NCBI GenBank assembly: GCA_040756745.1 | Contig: JBFLYO010000012.1 | Location: 34,650 to 98,649, forward strand | Length of the DNA: 64,000 nucleotides | Direction: 5' to 3' | Source of the DNA: JBFLYO01 sp040756745 | GTDB lineage: Bacteria; Bacteroidota; Ignavibacteria; UBA10030; UBA6906 | In this document: positions 55,852 to 62,887 of the stretch, in pieces | How positions within the stretch are numbered: position 1 is the first letter of the stretch | Layout of the letters: every line of letters starts with the position of its first letter | The notes under the pieces: generated by a model | What the model saw: the letters and a program-made list of their open reading frames with translations, nothing else | Databases searched by the model: none | Told to the model about the DNA's origin: nothing | Made by a program: the position numbers and the translations under genes

Positions 55852-56969
55852 CAACGCATGGTCGCGACCTCCGCGAAGAGCATGAACGCTTCATGAGAGA
55901 ATGCTTCACGGTGGCGGAGCGCGGACATGGTCGTGTAAGCCCGAATCCGCTCGTCGGCGCAGTCCTCGTCAGGAAAGGCAGGATCGTCGCACGGGGATGG
56001 CATCGCCATTTTGGCGCATCGCATGCCGAGATCGACTGCATAAACAACGCGAAGGGGGATCTGCGCCGTGCGACCCTCTACGTCAATCTGGAGCCCTGCT
56101 CACATTACGGCAAGACGCCTCCGTGTGTCGATAAACTCGTTGCAGCCGGACTCGGCGCCGTCGTGGTTGCCATGGTCGATCCGAACCCCCTGGTGTCAGG
56201 ACGGGGAATCGCGAAGCTCAGGAGCGCCGGCATCAAAGTGACGACTGGCGTTCTGGAACAGGAGGCCAGGAACCTGAACAAGTTCTTCCTGAAGCACATC
56301 ACAACCGGGATCCCGTACGTTCACCTGAAAATCGCACAGACGCTCGATGGGTACATCGGCGGTCCTGCGGCACCGCGGATCCTGACGTCGACACCGTCTC
56401 TGCAACTGGTCCATCGATGGCGTGCGCAATACGATGCCGTCCTCCTGGGGGCCGGCACTGTCGCAGCCGATGACCCGTCGATAACCGTTCGCCATGTCCG
56501 CGGCAGACACCCGCACGTCATAGTTCTTGACGGCCGCCTCTCGCTCAAGGACTCGGCGACGCTGCTTCGCATCACGCATCAACGCTATGTCTTCCTCTGC
56601 GTAGACGAATCGTATGCACACCGACAGAAGGGCAAGGTTCAGCGTTTGGAGGACAGAGGGATCATCGTGCTGCGCTTCCGCGGGAAAAAGGGTGTAGTGC
56701 AAATTTCCGACGTTCTTCGAGAAGTGTACAAATACGGTGTCGGCTCGATCCTTGTGGAAGGGGGGAGCAGCGTGTTTGCCACCTTCCGGGATGCCGATCT
56801 GGCCGATGAAATCAGCGTCTTCATCGCGCCATATATGATCGGGGGCGGAATTCCGGTGTATTCAACGGATGGCTCTCGAGCCGCCCCGCGGAGGCGCCGC
56901 GCAGAAACGCAAGTGCGGCTGATCGGACGCGATGTCCTCTTTACAACACGCTACCACAATCCGGACTAG
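55848..56969 (+). CDS. ribD: Riboflavin biosynthesis deaminase/reductase
   Basis: Bifunctional enzyme: deaminates and then reduces the pyrimidine intermediate of riboflavin synthesis; 373 residues. The deaminase domain has SPNPLVGAVLVRKG, the zinc motif HAEIDCI and PCSHYGKTPPC; the reductase domain has LKIAQTLDGYIGG and LVEGGSSVFATF. ATG 55848 overlaps the kinase stop by four bases; an earlier in-frame start would lie inside the kinase. ribE follows after four bases. Confidence 0.93.
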   Translation: MTTHGRDLREEHERFMRECFTVAERGHGRVSPNPLVGAVLVRKGRIVARGWHRHFGASHAEIDCINNAKGDLRRATLYVNLEPCSHYGKTPPCVDKLVAAGLGAVVVAMVDPNPLVSGRGIAKLRSAGIKVTTGVLEQEARNLNKFFLKHITTGIPYVHLKIAQTLDGYIGGPAAPRILTSTPSLQLVHRWRAQYDAVLLGAGTVAADDPSITVRHVRGRHPHVIVLDGRLSLKDSATLLRITHQRYVFLCVDESYAHRQKGKVQRLEDRGIIVLRFRGKKGVVQISDVLREVYKYGVGSILVEGGSSVFATFRDADLADEISVFIAPYMIGGGIPVYSTDGSRAAPRRRRAETQVRLIGRDVLFTTRYHNPD

Positions 56970-56973
56970 GACC

Positions 56974-57627
56974 GTGTTTACAGGCATCATCGAGGAAGCG
57001 GGCGTCATTCGGGAAGCTCTCAGCGAGGGGGGCGGCATCCGGTTCACCATTCAAGCCCCGGTCTCGTCGCGGGAGTTGCATGTGAATGACAGCGTGTCCG
57101 TCAACGGGGTCTGCCAGACAGTGGTGGGGCGCTCGGAGGGGACATTCACGGTGCAGGCGGTGGAGGAGACGCTACGCAAGACGACGCTGCAGCACCTTGG
57201 CGCGGGGAAGCGAGTGAATATTGAACTCCCGGTCCGGCTGAACGATCGCCTCTCGGGTCATCTGGTCCAGGGGCATGTTGATTGCGTCGGTACGATTGCG
57301 GCGATCCGTGAGCTCGAGAGCAGCCGATTGGTCACCATCGACTTCCCTCCGGCGTTTGCCCGCTACGTGGTTCCTGTCGGCTCCATCGCCGTGGACGGCG
57401 TGAGCCTCACTATTGCAGAACGGAAGGGGAGCCAGCTGACGGTCTCCATCATACCGCACACGCTCGCCAAGACAACGCTTGCTGATCTGAAGACGGGGGC
57501 GGAGGTGAACCTCGAATTTGACGTGATCGGGAAGTACGTCGAAAGTCTCCTGGTCACGCGCGGGCAAGGCGAAGCTGTGTCGGCGCTAACGGCCGAAAAA
57601 CTGCGTCAGTGGGGGTACGATATTTAG
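56974..57627 (+). CDS. ribE: Riboflavin synthase alpha chain
   Basis: Dismutates two lumazine molecules to riboflavin. The 217-residue protein has two lumazine-binding repeats: the first starts MFTGIIEEAGVI and has NDSVSVNGVCQTV; the second contains LSGHLVQGHVDCVGTI and SIAVDGVSLTI. GTG 56974 starts the family-like sequence; an upstream ATG at 56932 lies in ribD. It is four bases after ribD, so the two are coupled. ribBA and ribH are elsewhere. Confidence 0.93.
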   Translation: MFTGIIEEAGVIREALSEGGGIRFTIQAPVSSRELHVNDSVSVNGVCQTVVGRSEGTFTVQAVEETLRKTTLQHLGAGKRVNIELPVRLNDRLSGHLVQGHVDCVGTIAAIRELESSRLVTIDFPPAFARYVVPVGSIAVDGVSLTIAERKGSQLTVSIIPHTLAKTTLADLKTGAEVNLEFDVIGKYVESLLVTRGQGEAVSALTAEKLRQWGYDI

Positions 57628-57632
57628 CAGAG

Positions 57633-57662
57633 TTGCATCCGGGGTGTTTTTTCCGTAGCTTG
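57633..57662 (+). promoter_or_regulatory. Bacteroidota-type promoter of secG
   Basis: TTG (57633-57635), a spacer of exactly 20 bases, TAGCTTG (57656-57662). This predicts a start near 57668 and a 31-base leader before ATG 57699. Confidence 0.62.
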
Positions 57663-57698
57663 TAGTGTTAAGTATTCCCGACCAGTCGGAGCCGCTGC

Positions 57699-58061
57699 AT
57701 GTTCACGCTTTTGATGTCGCTCGAGATCTTCATCTGTCTCCTGCTCATAGTAGTCATTCTCATGCAATCGAGCAAGGGGGGAGGACTTGCAGGCACCTTT
57801 GGAGGAGGGAATGTAGGGATGGTGTTCGGGGTTCGGAGGACTGCCGATTTCCTGATTCGTGCCACGCAGGTCCTCGCGGCGCTGTTCATCGTCCTGAGCC
57901 TGGTCATCAACGTCTTCTTCCTCCCCAGCCGCGCGACAGGCGAGATTGAGAGCGTGTTGCAGAGAGGTGCCACGCAGCGGACCGCTACGACCCCTCAGCT
58001 CCCCCCCGTCGAGGCCCCTGCCACGCCTCCAGTGAGCGCTCCTGCGACGCCGAACCAGTAA
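57699..58061 (+). CDS. secG: Preprotein translocase subunit SecG
   Basis: A 120-residue subunit of the SecYEG channel. TM1 (MFTLLMSLEIFICLLLIVVILMQ, read in part), the conserved SSKGGGLAGTFGGG loop and TM2 (ALFIVLSLVINVFFLP) are present, followed by a Pro/Thr-rich tail (PPVEAPATPPVSAPA), longer than in E. coli. It has its own promoter just upstream and converges on the 58083 gene. Confidence 0.92.
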   Translation: MFTLLMSLEIFICLLLIVVILMQSSKGGGLAGTFGGGNVGMVFGVRRTADFLIRATQVLAALFIVLSLVINVFFLPSRATGEIESVLQRGATQRTATTPQLPPVEAPATPPVSAPATPNQ

Positions 58062-58082
58062 GTCGCTTCATCCCCCCCGGCA

Positions 58083-58340
58083 CTAGCCGTTGTGCAGTGC
58101 TGCGATTTTTTCAGGTCGGAACTGCGTGAGTTGCACAACCTGCGCCTGTGACCTGAGGAAGGTGGGGACACTCAGCAGAACCTGAGGCTTGTCGTCCCCT
58201 TCGAGGATCGCCCAGCCGGTGTGAACTCCATCCTTGCATCCCCATTCGTAATGCGTCAGGTATCCGATCGCGAGGGTTTCCTTGACCGCCCTGGTACAAT
58301 CTTCGGCGGTATGATTGGAAATAACGAGAAATCGTTTCAT
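58083..58340 (-). CDS. Small alpha/beta protein linked to the response-regulator/reductase fusion
   Basis: An 85-residue protein starting MKRFLVISNHTAEDC and continuing GYLTHYEWGCKDGVHTGWAILEGDD, with a predicted beta-alpha-beta ferredoxin-like layout (a DUF3303/GYD-like dimeric barrel by pattern). Two cysteines (15, 35) and several histidines could bind metal or a cofactor, but this is inference. GGAGGAG precedes ATG 58340. It lies 39 bases after the fusion gene on the same strand, so the two are probably cotranscribed. Function unknown. Confidence 0.72.
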   Translation of the reverse strand: MKRFLVISNHTAEDCTRAVKETLAIGYLTHYEWGCKDGVHTGWAILEGDDKPQVLLSVPTFLRSQAQVVQLTQFRPEKIAALHNG

Positions 58341-58379
58341 TGCTGCTCCTCCAAGTATCGGGATTTTATGATTGTTATA

Positions 58380-60041
58380 TCAGACTGTTTCAAGGTATTT
58401 GTGGATCGAATGTATGGCTGCTGAGCCCTCTCCCACTGCCGAAGCGACGCGCCTGTTCGCCCCCGCACGCACATCGCCGGCAGCGAAGATGCCGGGGACG
58501 TTGGTTTCAAACATGAGCGGATCACGCTCGAGGGTCCATCCGCGGGGCCTCCGGCCTTCGCTCAGGAGGTCGGGCCCGGTTACAATGTATCCCTTTTCGT
58601 TGCGTTCGAGCAATCCTTCGACGAACTCCGACCGGGGTGCCGTTCCGATGTAGATAAACATCGCCGCTGCTCCAATTGTTCGCTCAGCTCCGGAGTCGAT
58701 ATCGCGGAGCACCACCTGCTCCAGCCGACCTTCCCCGCACACGCGCACCACTTCGGAGCGAGCGATCACCGCAATGTTTTCCGTCATTGCGATACGCTCG
58801 ACCAGGTAATGTGCCATGGCCGGGCTGAGTGATGCTGCGCGCACGACAATGGTCACGCGACGGGCGTAGCGGGAGAAGAAAAGTGCTCCCTGCCCGGCAG
58901 AATTCGCCCCGCCGATGAGACAGACATCCTGACCCCGGTAGGTGATCGCCTCGCTCAGGGAGGCGCCGTAATACACTCCGCAGCCCAGGAGCGGCTCTAT
59001 CCCGGGGGCATCGAGCGTCCGCACGGCCAGCCCGGTTGTCAGGACCACGACGTATGCAGAGATCTCTTTCCCGTCTGCCAGACGGACGATCCGGTACGGA
59101 TCTTCCCGCCGGATCTCCACGGCCTCTTGCGCGGTCAGGATCTCAGCGCCGAATCGCCTTGCCTGTGCGCTTGCCCGCTGAGCAAGATCGGCGCCCGTAA
59201 TCCCATTCGGGAATCCAAGGTAGTTTTCGATTCTGGAGCTTGTACCGGCCTGACCGCCGGGTGCGCTCTGCTCGATCAGCACAACACGCAGTCCTTCCGA
59301 TGCCGCATACACAGCGTTTGCCAGTCCCGCCGGTCCACCGCCGATAACGGCAACGTCATAAAAGCTCCGCTTCGCCTGAGTCTGGAGTCCTGACTTCTCC
59401 GCCAATTCCAGGTTGGACGGGGCGGTGAGATACGTTCCGTCGGGAAAAAGCACGACAGGGAGCCTGGCCAGGCCTCCGGGAAACGATGCGACAAGCTCCC
59501 GCATGGCTGAATCTTCATCAATATCGATCCACTGATAGGGGACCTGATTGCGTGAAAGGAATTCCCGCACGGCATGGCTCTGAGGAGAAAAGCGTGCTCC
59601 TGCAATACGTATCCCTTCGAACGGAAGATGTACCCGGCTTCTCCACTCCGTCAGCAGATCGTCCAGCACAGGGTAGAGTCGATGTTCAGGGGGATCCCAC
59701 GGCTTCATCAGGTAGTGATCCAGCCCGATCGAGTTAATGCTTTCGATGGCGGCGTCAGTATCGGCATAGGCGGTCAGGAGGACCTTGCGAGCTTCGGGAT
59801 GGAGCTTCCGGACTTCCTGGAGGAGTTGTGTGCCGGTCATCTCGGGCATGCGCTGGTCGACGAGGAAGAGCGCCACGGCTGTGCCGCGCTGCTTCAGTTG
59901 CCGCGCCGTCTCGAGCGCCTCACGAGCCGAGCCCGCTTTAATGATGCGGTACTCATTCCGGTACTGGCGCTGGAGATCCCGTTCGATCGCCGAAAGGACC
60001 TGGGGATCGTCGTCAACGAACATGAGGACTGGCTTTGCCAC
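58380..60041 (-). CDS. Receiver / glutaredoxin-like / thioredoxin-reductase-like flavoprotein fusion
   Basis: A 553-residue three-domain protein. Residues 1-125 are a receiver (D10-D12 acid cluster, phosphoacceptor D62 in FLVDQRMPEMTG, K113). Residues 141-215 resemble glutaredoxin (end LPVVLFPDGTYLTAPSN), but CPYC is replaced by SPQS (152-155). Residues 226-553 are a TrxR-like FAD/NADPH reductase: GGGPAG 234-239, NADP-binding GGANSAGQ 377-384, AAGDVR 520-525; CATC is replaced by GASL (359-362). Both dithiols are gone, so it cannot reduce thioredoxin in the usual way. GTG start at 60041. It diverges from a histidine kinase (60361) that probably phosphorylates D62, making a flavoenzyme the output of a two-component system. 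Confidence 0.88.
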   Translation of the reverse strand: MAKPVLMFVDDDPQVLSAIERDLQRQYRNEYRIIKAGSAREALETARQLKQRGTAVALFLVDQRMPEMTGTQLLQEVRKLHPEARKVLLTAYADTDAAIESINSIGLDHYLMKPWDPPEHRLYPVLDDLLTEWRSRVHLPFEGIRIAGARFSPQSHAVREFLSRNQVPYQWIDIDEDSAMRELVASFPGGLARLPVVLFPDGTYLTAPSNLELAEKSGLQTQAKRSFYDVAVIGGGPAGLANAVYAASEGLRVVLIEQSAPGGQAGTSSRIENYLGFPNGITGADLAQRASAQARRFGAEILTAQEAVEIRREDPYRIVRLADGKEISAYVVVLTTGLAVRTLDAPGIEPLLGCGVYYGASLSEAITYRGQDVCLIGGANSAGQGALFFSRYARRVTIVVRAASLSPAMAHYLVERIAMTENIAVIARSEVVRVCGEGRLEQVVLRDIDSGAERTIGAAAMFIYIGTAPRSEFVEGLLERNEKGYIVTGPDLLSEGRRPRGWTLERDPLMFETNVPGIFAAGDVRAGANRRVASAVGEGSAAIHSIHKYLETV

Positions 60042-60296
60042 GATTCGTCATCAATCCTGTATTGTGGGGGAAGATGGAATCAATGACGCAAACGCATGGA
60101 CGAAGGGAAGGCAAAGGGACAAGGATGCTGAGGCGGAAGGGGGCCGGCCCGGAAGAAGGGGGGAGTTCGCAATGAAACGTATCGCCGGCCAAGGCATCGG
60201 AGTGCGGGGGAATTAAGTCAATGAACGGAAAATACATACAACCATATCAAATTCCCTCTTCATGCGCAAGTGGTCCCCCCATGGACTGCAGAAGCC

Positions 60297-60326
60297 TTGA
60301 TTTTGCCCTTTGCGCTCGGTAAACTG
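60297..60326 (+). promoter_or_regulatory. Bacteroidota-type promoter of the cNMP-binding-domain kinase
   Basis: TTG (60297-60299), 20 bases, TAAACTG (60320-60326). A start near 60333 leaves a 28-base leader containing GGAGGTGATC (60346-60355), which is complementary to the 3' end of 16S rRNA. The rest of the 319-base divergent region 60042-60360 shows no gene and no clear promoter for the minus-strand fusion. Confidence 0.5.
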
Positions 60327-60360
60327 TCGGGTCAAGTGCAACTGTGGAGGTGATCAGGAG

Positions 60361-61758
60361 GTGAATACGGAAGAACTGGTTGAAGTCCTTGCGAAACACC
60401 GCACTATTGGCATGGCCCCTCGGGAGGAACTCCATTGGATCGCCGAACATGGCACTCTACGGCACCTCGAGCAGGGGGAGATTGTCACCACTCCGACGCA
60501 GGTGGTCGACGGACTCTTCATTCTGCTGACAGGCCGGTTGGCGATCTACATGAATCGAGGGACCGGGCTGCGAAAGGTCATGGAGTGGGTGGGGGGAGAT
60601 GTAACGGGCATCCTTCCGTATTCGCGGCTGACCACCGCACCAGGGGAGACTATCGTCGAAGAACCGACTGACGCCGTTGCCTTCGATCGCAAAGATTTGC
60701 CGCAATTCATCCGCAACTGCTACGAAGTGACTGCGATCCTGGTCCATGTGATGCTTGACAGGGCCCGCCGGTTTACATCGACCGACCTCCGTGACGAGAA
60801 GATGTTTTCGCTGGGGAAGTTGGCGGCGGGGTTCGCGCACGAGTTGAACAATCCGGCCTCAGCCGCGCTCCGAGACGCCAAATCGCTCTCGGCTTCTCTT
60901 GCCACAGTTGAGGAGGCCGCCAGCACTCTTCTTGAGTCAGGACTAACGTCGAAGCATTTGGCGGCGATTGATGGCTTGTGGGAGGTATGTAAGGGGACGC
61001 CGGCGCAGGCGCCCCTCACGGGATTGGCTCTTGCGGATCGTGAGGATTCCTTCGCGGCGTGGCTGAAGACGCATGGGCTGGATGAGAACCTTGCCGTGGA
61101 GCTCGCAAGGACCGCGGCGGACACAAAGGATCTTGATGCGATGGCCGCGGCCCTGAACGGCCGAACGCTGGATGCCGCAATTCGTTGGGTCGTCAGCTCA
61201 TGTGGAGCTCGGACGCTTGTGGCTAACATCGAACGGGCAACAACGCGGATCCACACGCTCGTTGCGGCGACCAAGGGATTCACACACCTGGGTCGTGCGG
61301 AGGACCTTGAGTCCGTCGAGATTTCCCATGGTCTCAAAGACGCCATGGCGCTCCTTGAAGGAAAGGCACGGGGCAAATCTGTAGAGATCAGTCTGGATAT
61401 ACCGGAAGACTACCCACCTGTCCGGGGCCACACGGTAGAAGTCAACCAGATATGGATGAACCTGATCGACAATGCGATCGATGCTGTAGCGACGCACGGT
61501 CATGTCGGCGTGGCGGCGACGCTTGATGGCGGTGATGCTATTGTCTCCGTTGTCGACGATGGGCCGGGGATCCCCGCGGGAATTCAGGAGCGGATTTTTG
61601 ATCCGTTCTTCACCACGAAACCGGTGGGAGAGGGAACCGGGCTTGGGCTCGACATCGTGCGGCGCATCGTCCACTGGCACAACGGCGACATCAAGCTGGA
61701 TTCCCGTCCCGGCCGGACGGAGTTTCGGGTGCGTCTGCCGATCGCCGGGCCGGGGTGA
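60361..61758 (+). CDS. Soluble histidine kinase with cyclic-nucleotide-binding-like domain
   Basis: A 465-residue cytoplasmic kinase. Residues about 1-125 form a cNMP-binding/Crp-like sensor domain (HLEQGEIVTTPTQVVDGLF, then VGGDVTGILPY). A dimerisation domain carries H160 in GFAHELNNPASA, then a helical middle, then the ATPase domain (NQIWMNLIDNAIDAV, DDGPGIPAG, GEGTGLGLDIV). There is no TM segment. GTG 60361 is fixed by the perfect Shine-Dalgarno GGAGGTGATC at 60346-60355; an open frame from 60310 precedes the promoter's start. Probable partner of the divergent receiver/reductase fusion, with the ligand (nucleotide or other) unknown. Confidence 0.88.
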   Translation: MNTEELVEVLAKHRTIGMAPREELHWIAEHGTLRHLEQGEIVTTPTQVVDGLFILLTGRLAIYMNRGTGLRKVMEWVGGDVTGILPYSRLTTAPGETIVEEPTDAVAFDRKDLPQFIRNCYEVTAILVHVMLDRARRFTSTDLRDEKMFSLGKLAAGFAHELNNPASAALRDAKSLSASLATVEEAASTLLESGLTSKHLAAIDGLWEVCKGTPAQAPLTGLALADREDSFAAWLKTHGLDENLAVELARTAADTKDLDAMAAALNGRTLDAAIRWVVSSCGARTLVANIERATTRIHTLVAATKGFTHLGRAEDLESVEISHGLKDAMALLEGKARGKSVEISLDIPEDYPPVRGHTVEVNQIWMNLIDNAIDAVATHGHVGVAATLDGGDAIVSVVDDGPGIPAGIQERIFDPFFTTKPVGEGTGLGLDIVRRIVHWHNGDIKLDSRPGRTEFRVRLPIAGPG

Positions 61759-61768
61759 ACGTGCTTCG

Positions 61769-61798
61769 TTGTTTTTGTCGGGCGCTTTTCGTATTTTG
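61769..61798 (+). promoter_or_regulatory. Bacteroidota-type promoter of tRNA-Lys
   Basis: TTG (61769-61771), 20 bases, TATTTTG (61792-61798), 57 bases before the tRNA. Confidence 0.6.
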
Positions 61799-61812
61799 TG
61801 AAGAGTTACAGG

Positions 61813-61825
61813 GCACCCATGGCTC
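61813..61825 (+). repeat. Direct repeat of the first 13 bases of tRNA-Lys
   Basis: GCACCCATGGCTC occurs at 61813-61825 and again as the tRNA 5' end (61856-61868), 43 bases apart. Some similarity to the tRNA's 3' half (GGGTTGAGGAG against GGGTTGGAGG) follows the first copy. It may be a decayed tRNA fragment left by a duplication or by integration at the tRNA. Confidence 0.6.
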
Positions 61826-61855
61826 CTCGACTGGCTCGGAGCCACGGGTTGAGGA

Positions 61856-61928
61856 GCACCCATGGCTCAATTGGTAGAGCAACTGACTCTTAATCAGTGG
61901 GTTGGAGGTTCGAGTCCTCCTGGGTGCA
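61856..61928 (+). tRNA. tRNA-Lys (CTT)
   Basis: Cloverleaf read by eye: acceptor GCACCCA (61856-61862) with TGGGTGC (61921-61927) and discriminator A61928, D-arm GCTC..GAGC, anticodon stem ACTGA (61882-61886)/TCAGT (61894-61898), loop with anticodon CTT (61889-61891), and T-arm GGAGG-TTCGAGT-CCTCC. No CCA is encoded. Confidence 0.95.
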
Positions 61929-61932
61929 CGAA

Positions 61933-61964
61933 AATTGAAGATGGAAGATTGAAAATCGAGGATT
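61933..61964 (+). repeat. 32-base repeat, left outer arm (L)
   Basis: The left arm of a repeat-bounded unit (61933-62448). It is the inverted copy of 62417-62448 with 29 of 32 bases paired and of 61979-62010 with 28 of 32. It begins AATTGAAGATGGAAGATT, five bases after the tRNA. Confidence 0.85.
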
Positions 61965-61978
61965 GTAAATGAATTAGG

Positions 61979-62010
61979 AATCTTCGATCTTCAATCCTCC
62001 ATCCTCAATT
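61979..62010 (-). repeat. 32-base repeat, inner copy (R1)
   Basis: Inverted relative to 61933-61964 across a 14-base gap, forming a near-perfect 32-base stem just beyond the stop codon of the four-helix-bundle gene, so it may also end that gene's transcript. Four mismatches, three of which become U-G pairs on the gene's strand. Confidence 0.82.
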
Positions 62011-62407
62011 AGCCTCGGCCTTCCGGCTTCACCTGTCCCCCGATCCTCTTCTTTACCGTTTTAATGCTTGCCGCCGTTATCCTGCAAAGGACCGTGCATT
62101 CCTCGACCGTGCTCCGCAGTTCCTCCTCCTGAAGCATCTTTCCCCTCCGAATTATTGCCAGCCACACAAGACACTCGTTCAATTCTTTTAGGACTACCTT
62201 TAACTTGTGAACAAAATCCCTGTCGCTCTCCGCTCCGCGGGCCTCTGCGTAGTTGGGTGCAGGTGAGGTACCAGCGCGCAGCAGTTGTGACGCGATATGG
62301 CTACTTGCCTTCGTCTCAGGCAGACGGTCGCAAATCCTGACAAGAGACACCGCCAGCCCCACCAGCCTCTCCTGTATATCGTCTCCTTTCGCCACCGCCT
62401 CCTCCAA
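62009..62407 (-). CDS. Four-helix-bundle protein, S23/IVS-type
   Basis: A 132-residue helical protein of the four-helix-bundle (S23, TIGR02436-type) family, usually encoded inside 23S rRNA intervening sequences. It has the core SQLLRAGTSPAPNYAEARGAESDRDFVHKLKVVLKELNECLVWL (read in part), where R..GTS..NY.EA and KL..VLKEL are hallmark positions. TTG 62407 starts the frame; an upstream ATG lies in another frame, so the start is uncertain and could be further up. Its stop codon overlaps repeat R1. Function unknown; homologues include DGR Avd proteins. Confidence 0.8.
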   Translation of the reverse strand: MEEAVAKGDDIQERLVGLAVSLVRICDRLPETKASSHIASQLLRAGTSPAPNYAEARGAESDRDFVHKLKVVLKELNECLVWLAIIRRGKMLQEEELRSTVEECTVLCRITAASIKTVKKRIGGQVKPEGRG

Positions 62408-62416
62408 CTCATTACC

Positions 62417-62448
62417 AATCCTCGACCTTCAATCCTCCATCTTCAATT
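62417..62448 (-). repeat. 32-base repeat, right outer arm (R2)
   Basis: Right end of the repeat-bounded unit. With 61933-61964 it would form a 32-base helix enclosing the whole four-helix-bundle gene, the folding seen in rRNA intervening sequences. It lies just upstream of the gene's start. Confidence 0.85.
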
Positions 62449-62887
62449 AATACTCGCCCCACCTCGATTTTACGGCGGCAGATTCCCAGGTCGGCAAACT
62501 AACTCCTGGATTCTTCCAGTCGAGCTACAACTCGAATCAGTGAGGAATCCCTCGGATCGCATCGGGGGCTTAGGGGCAGCACACTACCGCGTGGCGCTAA
62601 GTCCGATTCCGCATTCTGACAGATTTTCGAACGAAGTGTCTTAGATAGCCCACCAAAGGCATTTGGAATCGGGATCGAATTTGACTTTTGCGAGGTACAC
62701 AGATACCTTTCCGCCACACACATTGCGCGCTCTGACTCGATGAAGGAGTCGCCGGGGGCGACCCTGAGTTCATCGAAGGGTCGGTGCGCCGCCGAGTGTT
62801 TCTGCGATACCGTCCTACCCGACGACCCACCGAGTCCCACCTCAAGTCAGCAGTTTCCTACATCGATTCAGTTGAATGGAAGCCAAG
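62449..62887. other. 439-base region without a recognised gene, with short inverted repeats
   Basis: No open frame is convincing. Near the end, TCGATGAA (62737-62744) pairs with TTCATCGA (62769-62776), and CGACCCT (62759-62765) with AGGGTCG (62777-62783). The latter sequence (CGACCCTnnnATCGAAGGGTCG-like) resembles REP-type intergenic repeats, so this may be a repeat remnant. Confidence 0.5.

Noticed and set aside
60085..60177. Small plus-strand frame in the divergent region upstream of the kinase
   Set aside because: It has no Shine-Dalgarno, a low-complexity basic/Gly composition and no family resemblance.
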